Assembly: GCF_018502485.1 (NCBI RefSeq)
Contig: NZ_CP075546.1
Strand: one strand, 5' to 3'
Origin: Methanospirillum purgamenti
GTDB lineage: Archaea; Halobacteriota; Methanomicrobia; Methanomicrobiales; Methanospirillaceae
Length of the DNA: 64,000 bases
In this document: in pieces, positions 53,211 to 62,153 of the stretch
Position numbering within the stretch: the stretch's first letter is position 1
Layout of the letters: every line of letters starts with the position of its first letter
Made by a program: the position numbers and the translations under genes
The notes under the pieces: generated by a model
Told to the model about the DNA's origin: nothing
Database searches by the model: none
What the model saw: the letters and a program-made list of their open reading frames with translations, nothing else

Positions 53211-54254
53211 ATGGGTACACAAGCAGGATCGCTTCTCAAAACCTTTACCGGATTATTTACCCGATCACAAAACAGGGAATCTCATCCTGCAAAACGAAAA
53301 CCCGGAAGATTACCCGTTTATATTATCACCGGTTTTCTGGGATCCGGAAAAACCACCTGTATAAACCAGATACTCAATTCCACATCAGGGGAACGATTCG
53401 GCGTGATTGTCAATGATTTCGGATCTATCAGTATTGACAAAGAGTTGATAAATGGGACTGGGGATCAGGTTATTGCACTTGAAAACGGGTGTATCTGTTG
53501 CTCGCTGAGAAATAACCTCAGCGAGGCCGTCACAACCCTTGGCGACTCTCCTTATGGACCAGATATCCTGGTGATCGAAGCATCCGGAGTTGCTGATCCT
53601 GCCGGGATCATCAGCCTTCTCGAAAATGAAGATTTAAAAAAGAGAGTCCGGATTGCAGGCGTCATATGCCTGATGGATGCAGAGGAAATATCCTCGGTGT
53701 CATGGATCATGAGCCATCTCGTGAAAAAACAGATCCGGTCAGCTGACCTTCTCCTTCTTAACAAAGTCGATCGTGTTTCTGAATCCAAAAAGGCAGCCAT
53801 ACGGAAAGAGTGGATACCCCTGGATATGCCAATACTTGAGACCGTATATGCTGCTATCCCGGTATCCTTGATTCTGGGAATATCTCATACCGGAACCTCT
53901 GATCTACCTTCAGACGGAGAGCATGCCGATCACCATCATCATGAAGATCATGACCATGGATTTTCAACCCTGTCCTGGACACATAATTCACCCATCCGTC
54001 TTTCCTGTCTTCAGGCTCTCATGAAAAATCTTCCATCCACCGTGATTCGGGCAAAGGGTATAGCATATAGCAGTGAATTTCCCATGCAACAGATCATCAT
54101 CCAAGTAGTGGGGAAACGGGTCTCAATAACAAAAGGACAGCCCTGGATCAGGGAAAATCCATCAACAGAGCTCACATTCATCGGAGTTGGGAAAACAATT
54201 CAGATAGGTGAAATTACTACCAGATTAGAGTCATGTCTGGTAAAGCCAGCATGA
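53211..54254 (+). CDS. CobW/COG0523-family GTPase, putative metal chaperone
   Basis: A 347-residue G3E GTPase. The P-loop GFLGSGKTT is at residues 41-49, E-N-G-C-I-C-C-S-L holds the metal-binding CxCC motif (Cys94, Cys96, Cys97), and L-N-K-V-D is the guanine motif. A histidine-rich stretch (G-E-H-A-D-H-H-H-H-E-D-H-D-H-G) near 237-250 can bind zinc or another metal. The C-terminal CobW domain follows. The family delivers Zn, Co or Fe to target proteins. The first 33 residues are an extra basic extension. Confidence 0.88.
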   Translation: MGTQAGSLLKTFTGLFTRSQNRESHPAKRKPGRLPVYIITGFLGSGKTTCINQILNSTSGERFGVIVNDFGSISIDKELINGTGDQVIALENGCICCSLRNNLSEAVTTLGDSPYGPDILVIEASGVADPAGIISLLENEDLKKRVRIAGVICLMDAEEISSVSWIMSHLVKKQIRSADLLLLNKVDRVSESKKAAIRKEWIPLDMPILETVYAAIPVSLILGISHTGTSDLPSDGEHADHHHHEDHDHGFSTLSWTHNSPIRLSCLQALMKNLPSTVIRAKGIAYSSEFPMQQIIIQVVGKRVSITKGQPWIRENPSTELTFIGVGKTIQIGEITTRLESCLVKPA

Positions 54255-54296
54255 ATCCCGATTGTCGAATAAAAAATAAGAAAGGAACAGGATACT

Positions 54297-54539
54297 CTAC
54301 AGGCCGGCACGATCCACAATTATGTCTGCGACCTGTTTTGCACTCTGAAACGGAAAGTCGGTAGATTTCAGAAGTTTTCCGGCCTCTCCGGCAGTCATTT
54401 TCAGCTCCCCTACCTGGCAAGTGGTATCTGCACCAGCAGGAAAAGCATCAATTAATCGTTCCGGTGTGTCAATGGGAAAGGATGCTCCGGCCAGGGCTCC
54501 GGTTATCTGGGCATGGATTTGTTCTTTGACTGATGACAT
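54297..54539 (-). CDS. MTH865-family small protein
   Basis: An 80-residue protein matching the archaeal MTH865 family (PF07747): V-K-E-Q-I-H-A-Q-I-T-G-A-L-A-G-A-x-F-P-I-x-T-P-E-R-L and A-G-E-A-G-K-L-L. The structure of the founding member has EF-hand-like helical motifs, but the function is unknown. A strong ribosome site (aaggagagtga) precedes the ATG, inside the end of the 54-residue gene upstream, so the two are co-translated. Confidence 0.87.
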   Translation of the reverse strand: MSSVKEQIHAQITGALAGASFPIDTPERLIDAFPAGADTTCQVGELKMTAGEAGKLLKSTDFPFQSAKQVADIIVDRAGL

Positions 54540-54542
54540 GGT

Positions 54543-54707
54543 TCATTCACTCTCCTTGATCATAGAAGTAATATCTCCAACGGCTTTTGCAATCGAACAC
54601 TCGTTGCTGTGAGTATTACATCCAAAGCAGGCATTTTTCAAATGAGAAATTGATTCCTCAGCTTTCTCTTTTGTTACATGAGTTCCGGTACATTTCCAGG
54701 TGGGCAT
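54543..54707 (-). CDS. 54-residue cysteine-containing protein upstream of MTH865
   Basis: The frame begins M-P-T-W-K-C-T-G-T-H-V-T-K-E-K-A-E-E-S-I and contains C-F-G-C and a further cysteine in S-N-E-C-S-I-A-K-A-V-G-D-I. The cysteines are at residues 6, 27, 30 and 37. Its ATG is preceded by GGTGAGAT, a good ribosome site, with a 2-base spacer. The stop is 3 bases before the MTH865-family start, so they probably form an operon. The pattern of four cysteines suggests a metal site. I do not recognise a named family. Confidence 0.72.
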   Translation of the reverse strand: MPTWKCTGTHVTKEKAEESISHLKNACFGCNTHSNECSIAKAVGDITSMIKESE

Positions 54708-54805
54708 TCATCTCACCTATAGGATCATTGTCTGTTGAATAAATATACTTGAGCGTTATTAAAATTACCTTATTGTGAACAGATACATTCCACTAACTCA
54801 AAGAG

Positions 54806-54813
54806 TTATATTA
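54806..54813 (+). promoter_or_regulatory. TATA box of the wHTH regulator gene
   Basis: The sequence ttatatta lies 32 bases before the ATG at 54845, giving a very short leader. Confidence 0.45.
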
Positions 54814-54844
54814 TCATCCACACAATACCTGTTCAGTATTTTTC

Positions 54845-55606
54845 ATGAAAAAAACTGCAGATAAATCCCCTACCTTGGATTCTCTCATGGATGAAATGCA
54901 ACAAATGAGAGGTGAATTACAACGATTTATTGAACGTACAAACCAGGTTCATATCCAGTCAATAGTCTCCGGGTTGAAAAATGATTACGCTGCCCTCATT
55001 TCAAAAAACCATATTGAACAGGCTCATGATTGTCTCTCATCCCGGATGATCCATGACTGTGTCATGCATGATACCTGTTTCAAGATCTTCCTTGATTTCC
55101 TCACTGCCACATCAAGCCATATCAAAGAAGGAAAAATAACTGACGAGATCGTAGAGGACTATAAAACTCAATTGAAAGAAATGAGAAAGAAGGGTCCATA
55201 CGAAAAATGTGACACCTGTTTCCAGGAAGTCAATCGACTGTTTGAAAAGCAGATTGACCTGATGCAATCTCTTGGGATTCTGGATAGACAAGAATGTGCG
55301 GTTCCGGTCACTGATTACCCGGATGAAAAGATTGTCTCAGAGATTGTAGAACCAATTGCAAGTCCAATCCGGTTTCAGATTCTTCAGGCAGTATCCTCTG
55401 AAACCAGAACATTCTCTGATCTCTCGCACCTGACAAAACTCCGCGGAGGAAATCTCCTGTTTCATATCAAAAAGTTGCAGGAAGCAGGAATGATCATCCA
55501 ACGACATGAACGTGGCGATTATGTTATCACGGAAAAGGGTTTCAGAGTGTTATCATCAATCAGAGAAATTTATTGTATACTATGCAAAACCCCCCTTTCA
55601 TTATAA
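54845..55606 (+). CDS. Coiled-coil plus winged-helix regulator, intact
   Basis: A 253-residue protein. Residues 10-50 are coiled-coil (S-L-M-D-E-M-Q-Q-M-R-G-E-L-Q-R-F-I). Cysteine pairs follow (C-V-M-H-D-T-C, then C-D-T-C near 130). The C-terminal 85 residues hold a wHTH: I-V-E-P-I-A-S-P-I-R-F-Q-I-L-Q-A-V, L-R-G-G-N-L-L-F-H-I-K-K-L-Q and Y-V-I-T-E-K-G-F-R-V-L. It is the intact relative of the pieces flanking the IS at 44-46 kb. The Cys positions could make it a redox or metal sensor. Confidence 0.82.
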   Translation: MKKTADKSPTLDSLMDEMQQMRGELQRFIERTNQVHIQSIVSGLKNDYAALISKNHIEQAHDCLSSRMIHDCVMHDTCFKIFLDFLTATSSHIKEGKITDEIVEDYKTQLKEMRKKGPYEKCDTCFQEVNRLFEKQIDLMQSLGILDRQECAVPVTDYPDEKIVSEIVEPIASPIRFQILQAVSSETRTFSDLSHLTKLRGGNLLFHIKKLQEAGMIIQRHERGDYVITEKGFRVLSSIREIYCILCKTPLSL

Positions 55607-56428
55607 AAGCCTGTTCCAGGATAATAGCAACCAGAGTAGGATATGTCCTCATGATATCATTCTAATCTGATGACCGTTATAAAATGTAGGTAACTTTTTA
55701 CCGTAAAGATATCAGAACTGGAATTAAAACCATTATATCGAGATATAGGATTCATCCCACGGACATTTATAATGTGGTGGTATAACGAAACATGAATTGG
55801 TTAAATTGAGCCCTGTTTTTAATTTAACATACAATTAGCCGAAATCGATCTATTCAGTTCGTGCCCTAATAAACAGGCACGAAATTCGGCTTAAAAACCA
55901 AAAATACTCGTAAATGGGAAACATATAGAGGGCCGCTATGGTGCCCGAAAATTTTTCCCTATACAAATGGTGGGTGAGGAGGTGATCGAGGCTTTACGAG
56001 CCGATAAGAAAACGAGATTTAGCCTCCTTTTTTCGGTTCCGGGATCGGTCTGTTTTCAGGGATATGAGAGAATATATCTGATTTTCCAAATATATGCCTG
56101 GATAAGGCTTGTTTCATACATAGAGAGGGAACTCCGGCCAAAGGGATTATCAATGATTCATTGTCAGTTATCCGGCCCTTCCAGTTTGGATGCAGATGCC
56201 TTTCTCTCCCATGGATTTACAAAAGCCGACTGACTGGGATCCACGTGATTATGGTGAAACATGGCGTGGATGTTACCTTGTCTATTCCATATCTTGATCT
56301 GATGACACTGGGTACCACCGGAACCTTATACCGGATAACGATTTACACCTACCTTGTTTCCGACCGTGATATCGAACAGATTTCTACGAAAACCATAGGT
56401 ATAAGTAATGAATTGACCTTCTAGATTT
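55607..56428. other. 820-base gap with nested hairpin and no convincing gene
   Basis: The most distinct item is a nested inverted repeat at 55837-55891. Around 55970-55990 the sequence ggaggtgatc is a perfect ribosome-site match but no start codon follows at a useful distance. Frames at 55967-56233 and 56161-56424 are open but look random, and a third frame at 56211-56294 begins M-D-L-Q-K-P-T-D-W. None is recognisable; a decayed gene is possible. Confidence 0.4.
55837..55891. repeat. Nested two-stem inverted repeat
   Basis: The inner stem pairs ttcgtgcc (55858-55865) with ggcacgaa (55876-55883) over a 10-base loop. The outer stem pairs agccgaa (55837-55843) with ttcggct (55885-55891). The two stems are separated on the left by 14 bases and on the right by one. 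It could be the end of a small RNA or of an old insertion. Confidence 0.6.
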
Positions 56429-58117
56429 GTGAAACCTTTATTCACACTTGGAATACTCCTTGCAGTATTCCTCATTATAGTGGCAGCAGGAGCCTATCCA
56501 ATAGATTCCAGGGTAGTAACTACACTTGAACGTACAGTCCTTCCTGTCGCCGTGCCATCAACTTCATCTACGATTTTTCCATATGAAGTTTCTCAATATT
56601 CAAAAAACGGATATGGAAACTGGGAGTATGGTGACGGGCTCGGGTATGAAAAAAGACTGGACCTGTTATCTCCGGCACATAACAACACCTCAACAAATCA
56701 TTCTGCTAAACTACTGCGTTTTTTTGACATAACAGACATCCATATATCAGATGAAGAAACCCCGACCCAGGCGATTTATTATGGCTATCTGGGGGGTCAG
56801 TCTTCTGGGTATTCACCGGTTATGCTCTCTACCACTCAGGTTCTCGATGCTGCCGTCCAGACGATAAACGCTTTTCACAAAGAAGAACCCTTTGATTTCG
56901 GCATTAGTCTTGGTGATGCGGCAAACAACGAACAATACAATGAAATCAGGTGGTACATCGACGTTCTCGACGGGAAGACCATCAATCCGGATTCCGGTGT
57001 TAAGGATAATCCGGTTCCCGGACCTTTCAATGATTACCAGGACACATTCAAAGCAGAAGGACTGAATAAGTCAATAAAATGGTACCAGGTTCTTGGAAAT
57101 CACGATCATAACTGGATAGGGACGAACCCACCTGATGATTACCTGAAGGCGAACTATACCGGAGAATATATCCTCAACATTGGAAATATCTTCACTGATC
57201 CCAATGGGATAAAGAGTCGCGGACTCTATATGGGCGCAATCGATGGACGGACGGTGAATGGCGATATCATCGGTGTAGGAAATGTCTCTGATTTCAATAC
57301 TCCTCCAAAGGTTCTGGCCGCAGATCCGAACCGTAGGGCTTTATCAGTGCCGGAATGGATGAGTGAATTTTTCAAAACCACTTCAAGTCCGAAGGGCCAT
57401 GGATTCAACCGAACAGATGCAGAAGCAGGAATCGCCTATTATTCCTTCGAACCGAAGGCTGATGTGCCGATCAAAGTTATTGTTCTCGATGACACTCAAC
57501 CGTCGACCGACGCTGATGTTGGTGGGTACGGGCACGGTTCCCTTGATAATGTGCAGTTTGACTGGCTTGTCAGTGAACTTGACCAGGGTCAGGCTGAAGG
57601 GAAACTGATGATCATCGCTGCTCACATACCGATTGGAGTGGAAGACAGAGGTTCTTCACTTGATGAATATATGGCATGGAGCCAGGTCGCTGATGTATCC
57701 GAGCAACAGCTCCTGGATAAACTCCATGAATATCCGAATCTTATCCTTTGGATAGCGGGGCATCGCCACTACAATACCATCACTCCCCAGGTATCACCAG
57801 ATCCGGAACATCCAGAACTCGGTTTCTGGGAGGTTGAGACCTCATCGTTGCGTGACTTCCCTCAGCAATTCAGGACGTTTGATATCGTCCGAAACAGCGA
57901 CAATACGATCTCGATATTTGCAACCAACGTTGATCCGGCAGTAAAAGAAGGAACAATTGCAGCAAAATCACGTTCGTACGGGATAGCAGCAATGGAGATA
58001 TTCAACAATACACTCCCGTACTCGCCGAGTGGTTCATATAATGCAGAATTAGTCAAGCCATTAAGTCCTGATATGCAGGAAAAAATTCAGAATTACAGGG
58101 CTCCCCTGAATTCGTAA
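56429..58117 (+). CDS. Exported calcineurin-like metallophosphoesterase (TIGR03768-like)
   Basis: A 562-residue protein starting with GTG and a signal peptide (hydrophobic about residues 4-22, ending A-G-A-Y). The dimetal centre residues appear as D-I-T-D-I-H-I-S (about 98-105), LGDAANNEQYN, L-G-N-H-D-H-N-W, I-A-A-H-I-P and AGHRHYN. Long inserts between motifs match the family with this architecture. It may act on phosphate esters outside the cell; substrate unknown. Two other TIGR families have the same motifs, so the exact family is not certain. Confidence 0.82.
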   Translation: MKPLFTLGILLAVFLIIVAAGAYPIDSRVVTTLERTVLPVAVPSTSSTIFPYEVSQYSKNGYGNWEYGDGLGYEKRLDLLSPAHNNTSTNHSAKLLRFFDITDIHISDEETPTQAIYYGYLGGQSSGYSPVMLSTTQVLDAAVQTINAFHKEEPFDFGISLGDAANNEQYNEIRWYIDVLDGKTINPDSGVKDNPVPGPFNDYQDTFKAEGLNKSIKWYQVLGNHDHNWIGTNPPDDYLKANYTGEYILNIGNIFTDPNGIKSRGLYMGAIDGRTVNGDIIGVGNVSDFNTPPKVLAADPNRRALSVPEWMSEFFKTTSSPKGHGFNRTDAEAGIAYYSFEPKADVPIKVIVLDDTQPSTDADVGGYGHGSLDNVQFDWLVSELDQGQAEGKLMIIAAHIPIGVEDRGSSLDEYMAWSQVADVSEQQLLDKLHEYPNLILWIAGHRHYNTITPQVSPDPEHPELGFWEVETSSLRDFPQQFRTFDIVRNSDNTISIFATNVDPAVKEGTIAAKSRSYGIAAMEIFNNTLPYSPSGSYNAELVKPLSPDMQEKIQNYRAPLNS

Positions 58118-58341
58118 TCTTCCTCATTTTCTATCTTTGAGAGTGTTTTTACCGGCTCTTGCGATTTTTGAGAGGTTATTGAGAACACCATCACTGGATA
58201 TTTCTTCAGATTGATTATACATATACCCAATTCATCTCATTACCTCAGAAAAATGAGAGAGTCGGGTTATGCAAGTTCGGGACGGTATCCGCCCGGGTTT
58301 CAATGGTGGAGAGGATGGCCTCATACTCGTAGCTGGAGACG

Positions 58342-59358
58342 ATGATTGCTTCACGGGTGAATCGGACGTTGAAGAGGCCACCGCTTGCCGGGTGTGGCAA
58401 TGTCCGGGTAAATGATGTGTTTCATGGTCCTCTGGCAATAGCCCTTCAGGAGATTGAGGACCGGTTCTCTGCCCGGAATGCTGAACGGGAGGTGACAGTC
58501 GGACTGTTCCGGGTTCCCATTCCTGATTATTCTGCGGAAGGATTCAGAGAAGCGATGATGAACGCAATCCTTCACCGGGATTATTCTAAGCAAGGGTCAG
58601 TGTTTATTCAATGGCAGGCTGACCATCTCCTCATTACCAACCCTGGAGGATTTCCGGAAGGTGTCACTCTTGATAACCTCCTGGTCCATGAACCCAAACC
58701 CCGGAATCCCAAACTTGCAGAGATTTTCAGGAGGATCGGACTTGTTGAGACAACCGGCCGGGGTGTGGACAAGATCTTTATGGGGCAGATAACCTATGGC
58801 CGGCCGGCTCCGGATTATTCCCGGACAGATGCTGATTCGGTCAGGGTGGTTCTTCCGGGAGGTGAATCCTCCCTGGAATTTGCAGCATTAATCTTTGAAC
58901 AGGACCGGAACGGGAAGTCCCTGACTCTGGATGAACTCCTCATCCTGAATGCTCTCCATACAGAGCGTCGGATTACAACTCAAGAAGCAGGTCTACTCAC
59001 ACAGAAAGGAACGAATGCTGCAAAATCAACGCTTGAACGACTTGTTGAACGAGGACTTGTTCAGGGAGTTGGAGAAAAAGGTGGCCGACACTATATGCTA
59101 TCATCCCAGGTGTACACTCGGTTGAATGAATCATCTGAATATGTCCGGGCGAAAGGTTACGATCCGATACAGTTGGAACAAATGGTGATCTCCTGGCTGG
59201 AAATTCACCCCCGGATAACCAGGGCGGATGTAATGGAGCTCTGCTCTCTGTCAAAGAGTCAAGCCACCCGACTTCTCCTATCAATGACTAAAAAATACCC
59301 AGAGATGCAACGAGAAGGGGTCGGAAAAGGAACGTATTACAGTTGGAAGGATCTATGA
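58342..59358 (+). pseudogene. 5'-truncated COG2865-type ATP-binding/HTH protein
   Basis: The 338-residue frame has the HATPase_c_4 region (F-R-E-A-M-M-N-A-I-L-H-R-D-Y-S near residue 68, I-T-N-P-G-G-F-P-E-G-V-T near 98, P-R-N-P-K-L-A-E-I-F-R-R-I-G and T-T-G-R-G-V-D), followed by wHTH domains to the C-terminus. Complete relatives begin with a schlafen/AlbA_2 domain of about 150 residues, which is not found in the upstream bases. The first 20 residues do not match the family. The gene is therefore probably truncated, although expression from an internal start is possible. It begins a block of mobile or defence-type genes. Confidence 0.7.
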
Positions 59359-59380
59359 TGCATCTGGTTTTACGTTGATT

Positions 59381-59426
59381 TACGTTTACAAACGTATTTT
59401 TTTTCAACTTACGTTCGCAAACGTAA
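59381..59426. repeat. Two related palindromes in tandem
   Basis: The sites tacgtttacaaacgta (59381-59396) and ttacgttcgcaaacgtaa (59409-59426) have the same arms (ACGTT/AACGT) and lie 28 bases apart, start to start. A half-site (tacgtt) precedes them at 59371. This resembles a double operator, situated between the truncated ATPase and RhuM genes. The remainder of 59359-59615 shows no gene. Confidence 0.6.
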
Positions 59427-59615
59427 GAGTGAACGCAAGATAATTCGGACAGACAAGATGTGAGAGAGATAGTAGTCAATATCGATGATATTATTCAGAA
59501 TAGAAGGTATAATTGTGTGATATCAATTGCAACCTGATACAACTCATCATAGGTATGATTGTTCTCTAACCGTCCACCAGTAAACATTTGCATCACGAGG
59601 TATCGTCAGAATGAT

Positions 59616-60674
59616 TCATTTCTCCGGGGATTTTCCCAGTTCTTTTCTCTTTCCATCTTCTAATTGTTTCACAACTTCCTCAAATTCCTTTTCCGCATCC
59701 CTATCTGAGAGTTCCACCCTGTGAGCACTGAATATCTGATATTGTTCCCGTGCATATTCACGTGCCTGTTCCATGCTTATCTTCCCTACATGCTCAAGGA
59801 TTGCCCGTTCATTAAAGGTGAGAAACCGATCCAGTTTTTCCCTCCAGTCTTTCATATATACCGGAGTTTTCCGTTTTGCCTGATCTTCAGCATAATCAAG
59901 CCACATAACAACAAGACGGTTCAGTTGCTCAATTTCATCAGAATTCAGGTAATTCTTTGCAACCGTTACATCTCCCTGCCTGACAATCGCTCCCTTAAAA
60001 CTGGTAAGTCCCATGTTTGGCTTTGTTGCGTCTGCTCTATCTGCGATGAGTTCTGCAGCTGTATGTCCGGATATTGCATAGTGGATTTTATTCTGCACGA
60101 TCTGGAAGAACTCCTTGGTAGTCGGAGCACTTGAATCGTAATCGATGGAAAGGGTATATATCTCTTTTATTTTCTGATAAAACCGTTTTTCAGATGCCCG
60201 GATATCTCGGATTCGCTCAAGGAGTTCATCGAAGTAATCTGTCCCAAGGGTTTTCCCCTCCTTGAGACGTTCATCATCCATGGTAAACCCTTTGACCAAG
60301 TATTCATGGAGCCGTTCTGTTGCCCATCTCCGAAATTGTGTTCCCCGATGACTTCTGACCCGGTACCCGATGGCGATAATCATCTCAAGGTTATAATGGG
60401 CTATTTTTCTGGAAACCTCTCGATTTCCTTCCTGACGAACTATCAAGTATTCCTTGATAGTTCGATCTTCGGTCAACTCACCTTCTTTGAGGATATTGAG
60501 GACATGTAAATTAATATTTTGTAAGGAAGTCTGATAGAGGTCAGCAATCTGGGCCTGGGTCATCCAGATAGTCTCACCCTCAATGAGGAGAGAGAGTTTT
60601 GTTTTTCCGTCCTCAGTCTGGTAAATAAGGAAATTTAATGGATTTATTGGTATGGATGATGGATGATTTTTCAC
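59616..60674 (-). CDS. RhuM-family protein
   Basis: A 352-residue protein of the RhuM family. The N-terminal part contains I-W-M-T-Q-A-Q-I-A-D-L-Y and E-Y-L-I-V-R-Q-E-G-N-R-E-V-S-R-K-I-A-H-Y-N-L-E-M-I-I-A-I-G-Y-R-V-R-S, followed by F-R-R-W-A-T-E-R-L-H-E-Y-L. The C-terminal half contains H-T-A-A-E-L-I-A-x-R-A-D and N-Y-L-N-x-D-E-I-E-Q-L-N-R-L-V. The family occurs in phage and defence islands; RhuM was named as a Salmonella virulence-linked protein and its molecular role is not established. The frame is intact. Confidence 0.88.
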   Translation of the reverse strand: MKNHPSSIPINPLNFLIYQTEDGKTKLSLLIEGETIWMTQAQIADLYQTSLQNINLHVLNILKEGELTEDRTIKEYLIVRQEGNREVSRKIAHYNLEMIIAIGYRVRSHRGTQFRRWATERLHEYLVKGFTMDDERLKEGKTLGTDYFDELLERIRDIRASEKRFYQKIKEIYTLSIDYDSSAPTTKEFFQIVQNKIHYAISGHTAAELIADRADATKPNMGLTSFKGAIVRQGDVTVAKNYLNSDEIEQLNRLVVMWLDYAEDQAKRKTPVYMKDWREKLDRFLTFNERAILEHVGKISMEQAREYAREQYQIFSAHRVELSDRDAEKEFEEVVKQLEDGKRKELGKSPEK

Positions 60675-60780
60675 CTGTCATGCCCCTCTACATTTTACTA
60701 TTTTTTGGAAAGACCATATTACTCATATCCTGGTTTATTAATTGTTTGATCAATTACATCATTCTGACATATACAAACTG

Positions 60781-60797
60781 AAAGACTTTGAGTCTTT
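60781..60797. repeat. 7-bp inverted repeat before the DUF2637-like frame
   Basis: The arms aaagact and agtcttt flank ttg, directly before the GTG at 60798. Perfect stem; possible regulatory hairpin. Confidence 0.45.
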
Positions 60798-61467
60798 GTG
60801 TTTCCTTCACCAGACCTTTACCAATACTCCCTACTCCAAATCTGGGATCATCATACTCCCCCAGGTGATCCTATCCCCACAACCCCATCCATCAAAAAAA
60901 TCGAATCGCTCGTCCCGGCTGCAACCGGAGTCCTCACCCTTGTCGTCGCCCTCTGTTCTTTCGTCCTCTCCTTTTCCAACCTTCGCTCATCGGCAGTCGA
61001 AGCCGGATTTGATCCTATTCTCGCCTGGTGCTGGCCGATCTGTATCGACGCCCTCCTCATATCCGGGTCGCTCATGGTCCTCCGGGGAAATAGTCCAGGG
61101 ATCATCCTCGGCTTTTGGGTGGGGGGTCCTCATTACCTTCACCGGAATCAGTACCGGGTTTAACATCGCCCACTCTCCTGGTGGGTTTTTGTATCAGGCT
61201 TCCCATGCAATCCCGCCGATTTCGCTGTGCATATCAGTGGAAGTGCTGATGAACATCATTCGGTCAGACCTGACAGCTGAGGTGACAGCTCCCGTAACAG
61301 CTTCACCGCAGCTCAGTGACAACGGAGACCGAGGTGAACGTATCCGGAGTTACATAGAGCTCCATCCGGATGTAACAGCTGCTGACATAGCCCGCAGCTT
61401 TGGGATAACGAGGCAGACAGCTTCCCGGCACCTGAGTAAGGTGAGGGTGTTACAGGGGGAAGGGTGA
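60798..61467 (+). pseudogene. DUF2637-like membrane protein with C-terminal wHTH, frameshifted
   Basis: The first frame has I-K-K-I-E-S-L-V-P-A-A-T-G-V-L-T-L, L-R-S-S-A-V-E-A-G-F-D-P-I-L-A-W-C-W-P-I-C-I-D-A-L and S-L-M-V-L-R-G, the DUF2637 pattern. At about 61115-61130, in a run of six G (gtggggggtc), the continuing part moves to another frame: G-V-L-I-T-F-T-G-I-S-T-G-F-N-I-A-H-S-P then A-I-P-P-I-S-L-C-I-S-V-E-V-L. The second part ends with a wHTH (V-T-A-A-D-I-A-R-S-F-G-I-T-R-Q-T-A-S-R-H-L). The G-run suggests a slippage error, though programmed frameshifting cannot be excluded. Confidence 0.65.
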
Positions 61468-61793
61468 TGTGATATCATGGTTATTCAAAACTCGTCTATA
61501 AGAGGTCAAAATATTCATAAATATTAAATTAATAGACATTTTAGAAAATAAAAGTAAATTTTAATCCTCGATTTCTGGTTTTTACAGAATATTCGGAACA
61601 TTCACATTGAAATTAATACACACCGGCAAATGATTAACAGAGAGAAAATTGAGTCTGATGGTAATCTTCAATTTTTTTATTTTAAAGGAATTTGGGCAAA
61701 TTTTAAAAAAAATTAGAATTTTCGAAAGCCCTATCGAGTTTTATTTCCGTATCAAATGCAATATTTCAATAATAAACGAATAAAATATTTCAA
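61468..61793. other. 325-base AT-rich gap without a gene
   Basis: No coding frame is supported. An 8-bp inverted repeat (aaaattga with tcaatttt) occurs around 61648-61677, followed by a T-run; it could be a terminator of the frameshifted gene upstream or nothing. The rest is AT-rich. Confidence 0.4.
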
Positions 61794-62099
61794 TCAATAT
61801 CCGATCATAGATTCAGAATACTCGGTTTTGGTTAAATGGTAAATACACGGCTGATTTTTTAGTTCTTCTTCAGATAGTAAGTACCTTTTCGTTTTAATTT
61901 CATTAAAATTCGGCATTTTTGCATTTCCTAGAATTTTTGAATATCCTGATTCTCCATCCATATTGAAATTACAGTGCATTTTCCCTGTTTCATCAATAAT
62001 ACAATGGACGCATCTCAGTGACAAATCTGAATTGTAGCAAGATCGAATTTGTCTTTCCTCAACCGGGGGAATCATACTTTTAATCAGTTCCCCTTCCAT
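61794..62099 (-). CDS. Hypothetical cysteine-containing protein
   Basis: A 101-residue protein with M-E-G-E-L-I-K-S-M-I-P-P-V-E-E-R-Q-I at the start and C-V-H-C-I-I-D-E-T-G-K-M-H-C in the middle; a further cysteine lies near residue 85. No family is recognised. It lies 54 bases after the PAS kinase stop in the same direction and could be its operon partner. Confidence 0.55.
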   Translation of the reverse strand: MEGELIKSMIPPVEERQIRSCYNSDLSLRCVHCIIDETGKMHCNFNMDGESGYSKILGNAKMPNFNEIKTKRYLLSEEELKNQPCIYHLTKTEYSESMIGY

Positions 62100-62153
62100 A
62101 TATGGATTATGCCCCTCGTCATATGGTAATTTTAGGAGAAATGACGGACAAAT

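Noticed and set aside
52968..53222. Minus-strand 84-codon frame across the gap before the CobW gene
   Set aside because: It runs antisense to the degenerate COG1751 copy and shows no family pattern.
55967..56424. Two open frames of 87-88 codons before the phosphoesterase gene
   Set aside because: They overlap each other, have atypical residue composition and no recognisable domains; described as a gap instead.
58255..58430. Minus-strand frame with R-E-A-I-I-V-S-S-Y-E-Y-E-A-I-L near the truncated ATPase gene
   Set aside because: The frame follows directly after a stop and has no start codon; it overlaps the other gene's 5' end and matches nothing I know.
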